64,000 nt of DNA from Leptospira ainazelensis (GTDB taxonomy: Bacteria; Spirochaetota; Leptospiria; Leptospirales; Leptospiraceae), in NCBI RefSeq assembly GCF_016918785.1, contig NZ_JAFFPT010000045.1, positions 124,001 to 188,000 on the forward strand. Direction: 5' to 3'. Shown piece after piece: positions 36,853 through 46,931 of the stretch. Every line of letters starts with the position of its first letter. Position 1 is the stretch's first letter. The notes beneath the pieces were generated by a model, which saw only the letters and a program-made list of their open reading frames with translations, was not told the origin of the DNA and made no database searches. The translations under genes were made by a program, and so were the position numbers.

Positions 36853-38493
36853 TTAATTTTCGATCAAAGAAGAATGGTATCCTTCCGGAGTTTCATATCC
36901 CATGATATCGAGGATCGTCGCGGCTACGTTCGCCAAACCGGGATCCTTGATTTTGGAATTCAAATTGAGTTTGTTTTCAGGATCTAAAACTGAAAAAGGA
37001 ACCGAGTTGAGGGTGTGGCTCGTTTTTGGAACGGGGTGACCGCTCGCGTCTCTCTCCACGTTTCCTTTTTTATCGAGTTGATACATTTCGTCGGCGTTTC
37101 CGTGATCGGCGGTGATCATCAAGACTATATTCTGTTTTTCACATATTCTCCAGAGCCTTTCCACACAACCGTCCAAAAATTCCATCGCCTTTACCGTCGC
37201 ATGGTAGTTCCCGGTATGTCCTACCATGTCTCCGTTGGCAAAGTTGACTCGATAGAAGTCCTGTTTGTTTTCGGTAAGAGCTTTTTCGAGAGCCTCCGTG
37301 ATCAAAAGGGCTTTCATTTCCGGACTCTGGTCAAAAGGAATCACGTCGGAAGGAATCTCCTTGTATTCTTCCGTTTTTTGATCAAAGTAGCCGCTTTTAT
37401 TTCCGTTCCAGAAATAAGTCACGTGACCGTATTTTTGTGTTTCGGATAACGCGTATTGTGCGATTCCAGAGTTGGCCATATACTCCCCCAAGGTTCGATC
37501 GATCGCGGGCGGTGCCACCAAAAATCGTTCCGGGAGTTTTAAGTCTCCGTCATACTGCATAATTCCAGCGTAGACGATATTCGGAAGCGGTCCGCGATCG
37601 AACTTTGTCAGATCCTTTTGGGTAAAGGCGAGCGAGATTTCGATCGCTCGATCTCCTCTGAAATTTGTGAATACGACGGAATCTCCGTCTAAAATCTTTC
37701 CGACCGGATTTCCGTTTTCCGCAATTACAAAGGACGGGAGATACTGATCGATCACTTTCGGATCTTCGGTTCGAAAGGTTTCGATCGCATCTTTTGCGGA
37801 GGAGAATTTTCTACCTTCTCCTTTTACGTGGACCGCCCAGCCTCTTTCGACCATGGACCAATCCGCTTCGTAACGATCCATCGTAATCGTCATACGGCCT
37901 CCGCCGGACGCGATTTTGATATCCGTTCCATTCTTTCTAAAAGAATCCAACCATTCCTCAAAAGGATTCAAATAATCTAATGCAGATTTTTCAGGAACGT
38001 CTCTGCCGTCCAAAAGAATATGAAGACGGATTTTAGAGACATTCTCCGCAATCGCTCGTGAAATCAAAGCTTTGGTATGATCGATATGCGAATGAACGTT
38101 TCCGTCCGAAAAGAGACCTAACAAGTGTAAGGTGGAATGATTCTTATTTACGTTTTCGATCACTTCTTTCCAGGCTTGACCTTGAAAGATGGATCCGTCC
38201 GAAATCGAATTGGAAACGAGTTTGGCGCCTTGATCGAAAATTCTTCCGGAACCTAAAACGTTGTGACCGACTTCGGAATTTCCCATATCCTCGTCGGAAG
38301 GCATTCCTACCGCCTTACCATGGGCTTGGATATGGAGAGTCGGAAATTGATTCCAGACACGATTTAAAAAAGGGAGATTGGCGCCGGCAATTGCGTTTCC
38401 GAATTCAGCGCCGCGAGGCGAGTAACCGACCCCGTCTAAGATAACGAGCAGAGCCTTTCTAGGCCGAAAGGTGTATTTCTTGGAAAGCTTCAT
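36853..38493 (-). CDS. gpmI: 2,3-bisphosphoglycerate-independent phosphoglycerate mutase
   Basis: From the ATG at 38493 the enzyme is 546 residues, usual for GpmI; an upstream TTG would add 16 unrelated residues. It interconverts 3- and 2-phosphoglycerate in glycolysis using two manganese ions. Landmarks are [15 protein letters not shown], the phospho-serine region [76 protein letters not shown] and the metal-binding [10 protein letters not shown] and SHTLNSVPF. The gene stands alone on the minus strand. Confidence 0.95.
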   Translation of the reverse strand: MKLSKKYTFRPRKALLVILDGVGYSPRGAEFGNAIAGANLPFLNRVWNQFPTLHIQAHGKAVGMPSDEDMGNSEVGHNVLGSGRIFDQGAKLVSNSISDGSIFQGQAWKEVIENVNKNHSTLHLLGLFSDGNVHSHIDHTKALISRAIAENVSKIRLHILLDGRDVPEKSALDYLNPFEEWLDSFRKNGTDIKIASGGGRMTITMDRYEADWSMVERGWAVHVKGEGRKFSSAKDAIETFRTEDPKVIDQYLPSFVIAENGNPVGKILDGDSVVFTNFRGDRAIEISLAFTQKDLTKFDRGPLPNIVYAGIMQYDGDLKLPERFLVAPPAIDRTLGEYMANSGIAQYALSETQKYGHVTYFWNGNKSGYFDQKTEEYKEIPSDVIPFDQSPEMKALLITEALEKALTENKQDFYRVNFANGDMVGHTGNYHATVKAMEFLDGCVERLWRICEKQNIVLMITADHGNADEMYQLDKKGNVERDASGHPVPKTSHTLNSVPFSVLDPENKLNLNSKIKDPGLANVAATILDIMGYETPEGYHSSLIEN

Positions 38494-38664
38494 GTTAGAT
38501 TCATGGAACCAGCCGGCTATCAAAGAAGTCAAGAGAATCAAATCTGAAAAAAACTTGGAAATTTGCTTCCCTTCGGTAGTTCCAAAGAAAAAATGAAGTT
38601 GAACAATCGAAAAGCCTTCCGAAAATTCTCAAACCTATTTCAATAGTCTAACACTGGAGAGGCG

Positions 38665-40689
38665 ATGTCGAAACCGGTTTTAAATCAGGCGTTGGTCGCC
38701 GCAAACTCAACGCAGTTGACTTTTTTAAAAGTTAAAAAAATCAACGAAGTTGTCAGTTATTATCTCAACGATAGACTGACTCATTCCGTATACAAAGCTG
38801 TCGTTTCTCAAACTAGTTATAAGAATGCGAGATCGCAAAATCTCTTTCAAGTAGACTCGAAAGTTCCCGAAGCGGCGGAGCTCACTTCTGCGGAAGTTGT
38901 GTTTCATATCAAAAGATTATTGGAAGACGGGGTTGCGCTTCAGTTCGCATATTTTTGTATCGATCCTGCTACGTCGGAATTAAAATTAAAGCCGTGTTAC
39001 GTTGCCTATCCCGATGCGGAGCTCGGGGATCTAACTCGTCTATATCTTTCTCTGATCGATCTTTCCATCAATTCCATACTCAGTTATTTGGAAAGTAGAC
39101 CGCCTCTGAGTAAGGAAATTCTTTGGGAGGATTTGGAAGCCGACGCAAAGGGTGAGAATGTTCAAAAGCTCAAACTTTTCTTTAATCCCGAAGCCTATTT
39201 CAAACCTCCGTATCTAAACATTCCTCTAAATCCTGAATATTCAAAAGATATGATATCCGAGATAACCGACGGATTGATCAAAAAGGGAAGAATCCGGGAA
39301 ATTCCGGAATACGGCAATTTGATCGTGAAGGTAAAAGAACTTCAAAGTTTATTCGAACTTGTGGACGAATATCATCAAAAGAAAGTTTTTCCAAAATACA
39401 AATGGGCGATCGCGGATGAATTTACGACGATTGCACACGAAGAACGAATTCATAAAAACGATCCGTCCTTGGCTCCGACCGCCTCCTTTGGAAAAAGAAG
39501 AGCCGAAGCGATCGACAGGGCGTTAAAAGCGGATCCAGAAAAAAAACAAAAACAAAACTTTATGGGAGTGGAGCTGATTCACGGTTTGAGCGAAGAGATC
39601 GAGGCTTCTTTGAATCATTCCTATCACGATCATATCCGGACCCGTTTTCATGAGATGAGCGACCATCTCTCCAAACAGAGCGGAAGATGGGATAAACTTG
39701 TTTTATTCATACCCGACGAGGAGTTTAGATCTTTCCCGGCGGAACTCAAGAGACTTCTTACGGAAGACATCCAGATCGCTTATTCTCCCTGGGAAACTAA
39801 AGGAATCACGATGCATTCCTTTTTAAGAAGAGAACCCGAGACCGTCAAATCGATCATCAAAAGTTTGGCGCTCGTGACTTCCGTAGAAGCGTGGAAAATT
39901 CTAAGCATTCGAAATCTCATCGAACAAAACGAAGATTCGATCAGAATCATATTCAAGGATGAAGAATTCGTTAAGAGTTACGGGAAAGTTCTTAGAAAAG
40001 GATATGTGGAATATTTCCCCTGGTATTTTCCGATTTTGGACTTATTCGGAATCGCGAAGTTGTTCCAGGACGTTTTTTTTCATACCGCGAAGGATAAGAT
40101 CCGATCGGAACAATCTTTGTTGCGAACCAAAAATCGGGACGCCGCTATGAAATTGGAACAAGCAGCAATTCAGGACAAATTAAAAAACGAAGAAAGGATT
40201 CGATTGCTGGAGCAGAGATCGAAACTTTCGGAGGCTCTCAATCGATTCTACTTTGAGAAAAATATTCCGCCGGTTTTAAAAGACATACTCTATGAGATTC
40301 AGGGATATTCTCCGGAATTGATTCAGCAGATCGTAGATCGAGAAAAATTTGTTCTCATTCCGGACCCTGCGGGCGATAAAACTGATTCCATTCTCATTTA
40401 TCCGGGGGACGAATCCTTTCGATCGCGTGCAAGAGAAATCCACAAAATCATGGCCGAGCGAAAAAGGCTTCTCGAACACAAAATGAAAAACAAGGAAGAC
40501 GATCTCGTTTATGAAAAGATATCTAAGGTGGTCAAATATATCGATTCTTGGTTTGCGTCGAAGCCGGAGCAAACGAACTCTTCCACAAAAGGTTTGAAAG
40601 TATCGGCCTCGGATGAAATCGACGACCCTTATGAAACGTTTCGGAGAGAGATTACCAAAGCCAAAGGAAAGGAAAAAATATCAGCTTGA
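38665..40689 (+). CDS. Large hypothetical protein
   Basis: The 674-residue protein is soluble, without signal peptide or membrane helix, and I do not recognise a domain. Helical, charged regions dominate. One part (about residues 475-520, KNRDAAMKLEQAAIQDKLKN and ERIRLLEQRSKLSEALNR) is likely coiled coil, and there are ordered segments such as RWDKLVLFIPDEEFRSF and YSPWETKGITMHSFLRR. The C-terminus is Lys/Ser-rich and disordered. It is monocistronic, with GGAG 8 bp before the ATG, and begins 171 bp from the divergent gpmI. Conservation is probably limited to leptospires, which is inference from my not recognising it. Confidence 0.7.
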   Translation: MSKPVLNQALVAANSTQLTFLKVKKINEVVSYYLNDRLTHSVYKAVVSQTSYKNARSQNLFQVDSKVPEAAELTSAEVVFHIKRLLEDGVALQFAYFCIDPATSELKLKPCYVAYPDAELGDLTRLYLSLIDLSINSILSYLESRPPLSKEILWEDLEADAKGENVQKLKLFFNPEAYFKPPYLNIPLNPEYSKDMISEITDGLIKKGRIREIPEYGNLIVKVKELQSLFELVDEYHQKKVFPKYKWAIADEFTTIAHEERIHKNDPSLAPTASFGKRRAEAIDRALKADPEKKQKQNFMGVELIHGLSEEIEASLNHSYHDHIRTRFHEMSDHLSKQSGRWDKLVLFIPDEEFRSFPAELKRLLTEDIQIAYSPWETKGITMHSFLRREPETVKSIIKSLALVTSVEAWKILSIRNLIEQNEDSIRIIFKDEEFVKSYGKVLRKGYVEYFPWYFPILDLFGIAKLFQDVFFHTAKDKIRSEQSLLRTKNRDAAMKLEQAAIQDKLKNEERIRLLEQRSKLSEALNRFYFEKNIPPVLKDILYEIQGYSPELIQQIVDREKFVLIPDPAGDKTDSILIYPGDESFRSRAREIHKIMAERKRLLEHKMKNKEDDLVYEKISKVVKYIDSWFASKPEQTNSSTKGLKVSASDEIDDPYETFRREITKAKGKEKISA

Positions 40690-40843
40690 AGGTATATTCC
40701 AATTTAATCATATAATTTGGATTTTATAATAAGAAACCGGATTCTCGCAGGCTTTAGTTCCCGAAAAAATTCTTTCCAGATTCTCATTCTTACGGACTAA
40801 AGGTTTGTTTACAGAATAGTCTCAAAATCGAGAATATTCAATT

Positions 40844-41848
40844 ATGCGTAATTCTGTCGGGTTTTGTTTTTTGGGAATTTTCTGCGGTTTGCTTTTTTGT
40901 AGCAAAGCTGAAAAAGTGGAAATGGATCTATCAAAAGGCGGTGTGGGAATGTTTGTGAATATTCTTCCCGTGATATTTCCGGTTTCCGAAAATCCTTTCG
41001 ACCTTACGATTTTACCCCAGAGTTTGAACGAAGGCCAATCCGTTTCAATTACGCTTACCTTAAAAACAAAAAAAGAAAACGAAGAAGAATATCGATTTGT
41101 TTGGGCCGAGACTGCGGGAAACCCCGTCGTTTCACCTGCGAGTTTTATTTATAAGAGCGGTGTGAATTCTACCAATCTTACAGTGAATCCGATCGATAAC
41201 GATTGTTTAGAAGACACGATGACCTTGAACGCAACTCGGGTTTCCGATTCTAAAGTTTTTGCTTTGAGTTTTAAGATCATCGATATGGACAAATGTATTT
41301 TTCTGGCGAGCAATTCTACCGTTCCCGGAGTAAGCGGTCCGGGTTTTACGGGAAATTTGGGAGGAATCGCAGGCGCGGATGCGAAGTGTCAGGCCGAGAA
41401 ACCGACGGAACTCCCTGGAAACGCTTCCGAATACAAGGCGCTTTTAGGAATTACAGGCGTAAGAAATCCAACACAGGCTCCTTCCACCGCCGCAAACGAT
41501 TGGCCTTTGAAAATCGGAGTTCGTTATTTTTCCTACAGCGCTTCGGCTCCCGAAGGAGCGCTGATCGGAACCGGTGTCAGCAATGGAATCGGGTCGGGAA
41601 GCGGAGTTTTTTCTTTTCCTCTCGAGTCAAGCATCGATCATTCTTCCGATCCCTCTATGTTGAATTTTTGGACGGGATTGGGGAGTAGTTTTGATCCGGT
41701 CGGCGGAACTTACGATTGTGCTTCTTATACGAACGGAACTACCGGCTTTGGTTATGACGGTCTGAGAGGGGCTACAAGCGCTTCGGCGATTTCCAGTTAC
41801 TACTATGATTGTTCCAACTTGGCCCGTTTGATCTGCGTCCGGCAATAA
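40844..41848 (+). CDS. DUF1554 lipoprotein, first of a tandem pair
   Basis: The 334-residue protein has a lipoprotein leader ending at Cys19 in GLLFC. After a linker a first beta-rich segment follows (QSLNEGQSVSITLTLKTK, IDNDCLEDTMTLNATRVSD), which looks like an extracellular immunoglobulin-like or Calx-beta repeat. The C-terminal half is the DUF1554 domain, common in leptospires: FTGNLGGIAGADAKCQAEKP, EYKALLG, NFWTGLGSSF and the ending CSNLARLICVRQ. Four cysteines there probably form disulfides, in line with a C-type-lectin-like fold (from memory). It is likely surface-exposed. A paralog follows 152 bp downstream. Confidence 0.85.
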   Translation: MRNSVGFCFLGIFCGLLFCSKAEKVEMDLSKGGVGMFVNILPVIFPVSENPFDLTILPQSLNEGQSVSITLTLKTKKENEEEYRFVWAETAGNPVVSPASFIYKSGVNSTNLTVNPIDNDCLEDTMTLNATRVSDSKVFALSFKIIDMDKCIFLASNSTVPGVSGPGFTGNLGGIAGADAKCQAEKPTELPGNASEYKALLGITGVRNPTQAPSTAANDWPLKIGVRYFSYSASAPEGALIGTGVSNGIGSGSGVFSFPLESSIDHSSDPSMLNFWTGLGSSFDPVGGTYDCASYTNGTTGFGYDGLRGATSASAISSYYYDCSNLARLICVRQ

Positions 41849-42000
41849 TCGCATTCGAAGAATCCGGAACCGGGCTTTCTCGAATGAGAATAAAATTCAG
41901 TTCTCTTCGTTGTGGCGATTTATAAATCTTTCCAACCCAATCTCCTTATGATAAAGTGAACCCTATCTTTCTGAAAGGGGAACATGCGGAGGTTGGCGAT

Positions 42001-42990
42001 ATGAAGTCTTTGTTTCAGACCGTATGCTTGTGTATTCTTTTATTTCACTGTACTCAAGCGGAAAGAATCAGTTTTGATGCAAGTAAGGGAAGCGGGTTGG
42101 TTATCAATCTTTTGCCTACGATCCTAAATACAAACGTAACTCCTTTCAATTCTACTTTGCTTCCGACTTCGTTAAACGAAGGAGTTCCCACTTCGGTCAC
42201 GTTTGCTTTGACAAATCCGCCGAGCGATTCCACAAGTTATCAATTTGTTTGGGCGGATACCACCGCTTCGCCCACAGCGACGCCTTCTTCGTTTTCATTT
42301 TCCGGCTCGAATTCGAGCGTTTCCGTCAGTTTACTTCCGATCGATAATAATTGTTTAGAAGATACTATGACATTGAAGGCGACTCGCGCGAGCGATAATC
42401 AAGTGTATCGATTTACGTTTTCGGTGATTGAAGCGGATAAATGTACTTTCGTGACCAGTTCCTCATACACGGGAGATTTTAACGGATTTCAGAATGCGGA
42501 CTCACATTGTGCGGCGGAAAAACCGGCTTCGCTTCCCGGAAGTTCCGCGGAATACAAGGCCATGATTTCAGGAAGTACGACCGTCGCTTCCGTCGTCTAT
42601 CAAAGACAGGCGACTTTGGTTTCCAATTGTAATATGTCGAGTACTCCGGGATGTACGAGCACGACGAACTGGGTCTTAAAGGCAAAGACGAGATATTATA
42701 GAGTCGATGCGACAACTTTGATTTTTACTACACACACGAGTGTTCCGGCGTTTAACTTTATTACTCAGTCTTTTACGAATTCGATCGCCGGAACGACTGG
42801 AAAAATTTGGACGGGACTTTCTTCGGATTGGACTTCATCCGGAACTTCCTGTCTCGCGACATTCGGTTCTTGGACTTATTTTTCCGGAAACTCTTCTTAC
42901 GGAGATTTGAATTCTACTACAGGAACCGCAATCTCGGGAGGAAGTCTAACTTGTTCCACACCTTCCGCATTCTTCTGCGTCCGGCAATAA
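42001..42990 (+). CDS. DUF1554 lipoprotein, second of a tandem pair
   Basis: From the ATG at 42001 (GGAGG 8 bp upstream) the product has 329 residues with a leader ending at Cys17 in LLFHC; an in-frame start at 41956 is less likely. It repeats the layout of its neighbour: TSLNEGVPTSVTFALTNPPS, IDNNCLEDTMTLKATRASDN, then DUF1554 with DFNGFQNADSHCAAEKPASL, EYKAMISGS, KIWTGLSSDW and ending CSTPSAFFCVRQ. It has an extra Cys-containing insert (SNCNMSSTPGCTSTTNW). Tandem duplication followed by divergence is clear. A surface adhesin or ligand-binding role is possible but unproven. Confidence 0.85.
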   Translation: MKSLFQTVCLCILLFHCTQAERISFDASKGSGLVINLLPTILNTNVTPFNSTLLPTSLNEGVPTSVTFALTNPPSDSTSYQFVWADTTASPTATPSSFSFSGSNSSVSVSLLPIDNNCLEDTMTLKATRASDNQVYRFTFSVIEADKCTFVTSSSYTGDFNGFQNADSHCAAEKPASLPGSSAEYKAMISGSTTVASVVYQRQATLVSNCNMSSTPGCTSTTNWVLKAKTRYYRVDATTLIFTTHTSVPAFNFITQSFTNSIAGTTGKIWTGLSSDWTSSGTSCLATFGSWTYFSGNSSYGDLNSTTGTAISGGSLTCSTPSAFFCVRQ

Positions 42991-42996
42991 AGAGAA

Positions 42997-43860
42997 TTAG
43001 AATTTGACTGTGTAAGCCGCCGTAGGAGTTATCTCGGTCGCTCCTGTGATCGGACTTTTTACTACGGACGCGCTAAACTTCCATCCTTCCGGATTTGGAT
43101 CGGATAATAAGGCCTGCATCTTTTCGTAGTCTTTTGCAAATAAGAATGTGTGAATCAGCTGTAAACCGTAGACCGCTCCTAAAAGCCATTGTGCTTGATT
43201 GAATTGTGTGGTTGCCTGGCTGTAAGAGCTGAAGTAAGGATTTGTTGCAGTTGCGGTGATCAGCACTCGAGTTACGAGTGCAGTGGCTCGAACGGTTTCA
43301 TCGGAAGTAACCGGATTTAAGGTTGGATCTAAGAATGCGGCCACCGTAATCGCGACGGAATTCGATTTATAATTTGCTTCTTCGGATACGGCGTTTTGTC
43401 TGCAATTATTAGCGTAAATTGCAGCCCCAGCAAACAGCGCAAAGCTGATGACAGCCCATTTTTTCTGACCGGTTCTCCATTGTCCCCAACCAGGAAGCGC
43501 CGCCGATCTCGCTGTAATTGTCCATTTGTTGTCCTTCCACGTTGATGCGGTAGGAGTTACTTCTGTTTTTGTCTCAGGTTGTTTTGTGGTTGTGACTTTT
43601 TTTATATCGTCTTTTTTCGGATCTTTTAAATTGATTTCTGAAATTTCGGCTTTGGAAATTGTTTGTATTTTTCCATTTACCTCTATCTGAACTTCGGTCC
43701 GAGTTTGATTTACAATCTTTCCCTGAATCGTTTTTCCATTTTTAAGTATGACCGTACTCGCTGAAATTGGTAAAGAAATTGTAAATACGAGAAATACAGC
43801 AAAGATTAGTATCTTTTTAAATGTTCGAGACATAGAGTTATAATTCCGGTTGTTATTCAT
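42997..43860 (-). CDS. DUF5683-like exported protein with an N-terminal SH3-like module
   Basis: The product of about 287 residues has a signal peptide ([20 protein letters not shown]), then a small beta module [20 protein letters not shown] with [20 protein letters not shown] Thr/Lys linker leads to [20 protein letters not shown], the hallmark of DUF5683-type membrane proteins, with two or three hydrophobic helices. The start is either ATG 43860 or ATG 43833. It is divergent from an ECF sigma factor and its N-terminal module resembles the end of the FecR protein downstream of that sigma gene, which suggests that it belongs to the same signalling unit. Confidence 0.7.
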   Translation of the reverse strand: MNNNRNYNSMSRTFKKILIFAVFLVFTISLPISASTVILKNGKTIQGKIVNQTRTEVQIEVNGKIQTISKAEISEINLKDPKKDDIKKVTTTKQPETKTEVTPTASTWKDNKWTITARSAALPGWGQWRTGQKKWAVISFALFAGAAIYANNCRQNAVSEEANYKSNSVAITVAAFLDPTLNPVTSDETVRATALVTRVLITATATNPYFSSYSQATTQFNQAQWLLGAVYGLQLIHTFLFAKDYEKMQALLSDPNPEGWKFSASVVKSPITGATEITPTAAYTVKF

Positions 43861-43883
43861 CAAATTTTAGTCATCATCTTTTC

Positions 43884-43919
<36 letters not shown>

Positions 43920-43942
43920 GTAATCGGGGATCTTATATAACT

Positions 43943-44491
43943 GTGGCACATACATCCGAGTTAGAAAAGCTCTACAACCACAACAAAGATGATTTATTTC
44001 ATTATATAAAAAAATCGTTTTATGACGAAAATTCTGCGCAAGATATTTTGCACGATTCGTTCTTAAACTTTTTTCGATATTATGAGAATAAAGACATTCC
44101 TGATCCGACTTCCTGTAGGATGATCCTTTTCCGGATTGCGAGAAACCTGATCATCAATCATGCAAAATCTTACTATCAGAGAAATGTATCCCTGGTCGGT
44201 GAAGACACAGGCAATAATTTTGCTTCAAAATCCCCAAGTCCGGAATTTTCCGTTATGGAGAAAATTGATCAATCTGATGTGAAAAATACAATGGATTCTC
44301 TTTTGGAAGCGATATCTCCGGAATACAAAGAGGCATTACTTCTTCGATATCAACAAGATCTAAAATTAGATGAAATTTCTAAAATCCTGGGAATGAGTAT
44401 TTCCGGGGTCTCGAGACTTATCGAGAGAGCCGAGAAAGCCCTCGCCCAGGAAGGGAAAAAAAGGGGTTTCCAAGCTGGAAACTATATATAG
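43943..44491 (+). CDS. ECF-type sigma factor next to FecR
   Basis: From GTG 43943 the product has 182 residues; TTG 43901 would add 14. Sigma region 2 is [20 protein letters not shown] and [20 protein letters not shown]; region 4 is [20 protein letters not shown] and [20 protein letters not shown]. It matches the FecI-like iron and surface-signalling group in gene order, since a FecR-type protein follows 158 bp later. No TonB-dependent receptor is next to it. Its target promoters are unknown. Confidence 0.85.
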   Translation: MAHTSELEKLYNHNKDDLFHYIKKSFYDENSAQDILHDSFLNFFRYYENKDIPDPTSCRMILFRIARNLIINHAKSYYQRNVSLVGEDTGNNFASKSPSPEFSVMEKIDQSDVKNTMDSLLEAISPEYKEALLLRYQQDLKLDEISKILGMSISGVSRLIERAEKALAQEGKKRGFQAGNYI

Positions 44492-44649
44492 TATATAGAA
44501 ATCCTTCCGTCTTATAGTTTGAAATAATTAGAATTCTCTTCAATGGTGATAAAAAAAAATCGGAAATGGAAAAAATAGCTCAAATAGCCCCTCTTAGTTT
44601 GTTTAACAAACAGGAAGCGGGACGGAAATGAATCGCAGACCCGGGCAGA

Positions 44650-45708
44650 ATGAATATGGAAAATAAGACACACACTCCCGAATTTGAAGGATACGCGCGA
44701 CTTCTTAGAGACAAGGAATCCGTATCTCAACTCCCGGCTTTCGATCCCAACTGGATCGGAAAGAAGCCTCGCTTTATCGTGGAGGACAAAATAATGAGTG
44801 TTCCGACTGAAACGAAAATTCTTCAATTTCCAAAGACAGCCTGGCTCGCTGCAGCAGCAGTTTTATTACTAACCGTTGGAGGCGCTTGGTTTAGCCTTCG
44901 AACTCCAAAAGCGGAAACCGAAACAATCGTGCAGGGAACTCCTTTGAAAGCCGCAGTCGTTTTTGTAAAAGGAGAGGCTTCCGTAGTCAGAGAAGTAGAA
45001 ACCAAATTACATCAAGGCGACCTATTGAACGAATCGGATATCATTCTTACAAAAGCCGGCGGCGCCGTGGATATCGGTTTAACAGATTCCAGCGTAATTC
45101 GTGTAAAAGAAAAGAGCAAGTTGATTCTAAAAGAACTGAGAGACAATAACGGATCGCAGATTCGTATGAATTTAGCGGCGGGTAGATTGTTAAACGTAGT
45201 CGAGAAAGAGAGCAAAGGAAGCAACTATTACGTAGAAACGCCGTCTGCAGTCGCGGCGGTCAGAGGAACTTCCTTTGAAGTAAACGCTTCTGAAAGCGAA
45301 TCGGTAGTTTTTGTGGCGGAAGGTTCTGTAGAAGTAACTTCTCTAAATACTTCTAAAAAAGTTTTTATCCTGGATGCGAGCAAACTTGTTACCGTAAACA
45401 AAGACGGAGAAGTGGAATCGATTGACCTTTCCAAGTTGAATTCCACTCGTCCTGAATACAAGGATATGAAGAAGAATCTTGGAACTCTGGATAGAGAACT
45501 TCTTTCCGATGTTCAAAATCTAAAAACCGCTAAGACTGAAGAAGAATTGAGCAAAATTTACGACCTGAGTATCGAACATATCATCATGAAAGACGGAAGG
45601 GAGTTGAGAGGGGTTGTGGTTTCTCAAAAAAGAGGAAAGCTGGTCGTTCAAACTCTGAAAGGCTCTTACATCTTGGATGAAGAAGCGGTAGATAAGATTA
45701 AATACTGA
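44650..45708 (+). CDS. FecR family anti-sigma/signal transduction protein
   Basis: The 352-residue protein has an N-terminal cytoplasmic segment (residues 1-58) that may bind the sigma factor, one membrane helix (TAWLAAAAVLLLTVGGAWF), and a periplasmic FecR domain: LKAAVVFVKGEASVVREVET, GDLLNESDIILTKAGGAVDI, SKLILKELRDNNG and the signature TPSAVAAVRGTSFEV. After a helical region comes a C-terminal module HIIMKDGRELRGVVVSQKRG with LKGSYILDEEAVDKI, which resembles the N-terminal module of the DUF5683-like protein. A strong terminator follows. It forms a unit with the sigma factor upstream. Confidence 0.88.
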   Translation: MNMENKTHTPEFEGYARLLRDKESVSQLPAFDPNWIGKKPRFIVEDKIMSVPTETKILQFPKTAWLAAAAVLLLTVGGAWFSLRTPKAETETIVQGTPLKAAVVFVKGEASVVREVETKLHQGDLLNESDIILTKAGGAVDIGLTDSSVIRVKEKSKLILKELRDNNGSQIRMNLAAGRLLNVVEKESKGSNYYVETPSAVAAVRGTSFEVNASESESVVFVAEGSVEVTSLNTSKKVFILDASKLVTVNKDGEVESIDLSKLNSTRPEYKDMKKNLGTLDRELLSDVQNLKTAKTEEELSKIYDLSIEHIIMKDGRELRGVVVSQKRGKLVVQTLKGSYILDEEAVDKIKY

Positions 45709-45736
45709 TCGAATTCTAAAAAGAATTCTTTCAAGA

Positions 45737-45774
45737 AACCGGTCGAAGGGTTTGCCTTCCGCCGGTTTTTTTAT
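45737..45774 (+). terminator. Rho-independent terminator after fecR
   Basis: AACCGG-TC-GAAGG-GTTTG-CCTTC-CG-CCGGTT forms a two-step stem (6 + 5 bp with a small internal loop) followed by seven T residues, 28 bp after the stop codon. Confidence 0.85.
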
Positions 45775-45875
45775 TTTGGAACGAATTAATAAGAAAGAAG
45801 TAAAGGAAGAACCGGGCTCATTCTGTGATTTTTTAGGCGCGGGCTCGAGTATATTAAAATATTCTAAAATTCTTA

Positions 45876-46325
45876 TTAAAAATCGAGATGATCCGAAAGC
45901 CAAGAATCGATCGACCAGGAACCTCCTCCGAAAAGAATCAAGGCGATTCCCATACAAACCGCAAGAATATGATATTCGAATCCTTCTCCTCCTTGATTCC
46001 CAAACCAGTTCATAAAAAAACCGATGTCTCGATGAGTCCAGCCCGCCACCGCTAAAGTGCAGGTGATTCCAAAAGCCGCAAGACGGGTAAAGAGTCCAAG
46101 AACCAATGCGATAGAACCGAAGAATTCCGAGACGATCGCTAAAAGAGCGAGGACCGCCGGGAATTCCGCCGTATTTACGAAATAATCCATCGACGCTTCC
46201 ATACCGACTCCGCCAAACCATCCTAAGAGTTTTTGCGCTCCGTGAGGAAAGATACAAATCGCGAGACCGATTCGGAGAAAAAGCGGAGATAAAGAATCGC
46301 GAGTAGAAAAAAAACTTTGTATCAT
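45876..46325 (-). CDS. DoxX family membrane protein
   Basis: The start chosen is ATG 46325 (GGGGA 4 bp upstream), giving 149 residues; ATG 46343 would add six. Four membrane helices carry the DoxX signature: LFLRIGLAICIFPHGAQKLL, GWFGGVGMEASMDYF, AIVSEFFGSIALVLGLFTRL and a final WSIDSWLS. DoxX-like proteins take part in thiol redox homeostasis or quinone-linked functions at the membrane; the role here is not specified. It converges on fecR beyond the terminator. Confidence 0.85.
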   Translation of the reverse strand: MIQSFFSTRDSLSPLFLRIGLAICIFPHGAQKLLGWFGGVGMEASMDYFVNTAEFPAVLALLAIVSEFFGSIALVLGLFTRLAAFGITCTLAVAGWTHRDIGFFMNWFGNQGGEGFEYHILAVCMGIALILFGGGSWSIDSWLSDHLDF

Positions 46326-46343
46326 AGAATCCCCGAATTCCAT

Positions 46344-46931
46344 CCTTTTTGAGCTGGGGAATGAGAAAGGAAATCAAAAATTAAGAATCAAAACTGCCGG
46401 TTTTCGATTGGATTCGAGATTCGTTGAAATGGATCCTTTTTTGTGAGAATTTCTTGCGGAGTTCCGACCATGTTTTGAAACCGATGAGGATTTCGTTGGT
46501 TTTAAGCCGATCAGAGCGATTTTTTATTTTTTGGGAGTTCCTACATTCTTTCTTTTTCGGAGTAAAATTCCGTTTTCCATCCATTTGAATCTTTCTTCCC
46601 TGGATTTTTATTTTTTTTTGTAGGAACTCCTATAGAATTTCTTTCCTTCTTGTCTCCTTCCAAGGTCGAATTTCCCTTATACTATGTCTCATACAAATGA
46701 GGAGATCTTTCTCCGAAAAAAAAGGAGTTCCTACTTTTTCCTTTCGAAGCGGTACTTGTTTTCTATGACACAAATACTCAAAGCATCTGTATTTTCCGAT
46801 CTCGGATTCGAGGTTTTCTCCTCCGGAGTTCCGACCTTCTTTCTTTGAAATCTGAAGATTCCAATCTAAAATCGGTTGTCGAAACACCCTAATCCGAAAA
46901 ATCTGGCATAAGATTATTTGGCGGGAAACCT
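46344..46931. other. Repeat-rich gene-free region
   Basis: No gene is supported in these 588 bp; two minus-strand open frames (around 46381-46584 and 46630-46887) are low-complexity and run through repeats. Five copies of GGAGTTCC(T/G)AC occur at 46458, 46534, 46620 (inverted), 46724 and 46825, spaced 76-104 bp. The right end carries the promoter and leader of the 56-residue gene. Confidence 0.6.
46458..46835. repeat. Dispersed 11-bp repeat GGAGTTCC(T/G)AC, five copies
   Basis: Copies lie at 46458-46468, 46534-46544, 46620-46630 (opposite strand), 46724-46734 and 46825-46835, three ending TAC and two ending GAC. A related copy is inside the gene at 52564-52574 and a one-base variant near 54915. 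Motifs of this kind are abundant between genes in leptospires as I recall; function unknown. Confidence 0.65.

Noticed and set aside
46381..46887. Two minus-strand open frames of 67 and 85 residues.
   Set aside because: They run through the 11-bp repeats, have low-complexity products and no ribosome-binding site.
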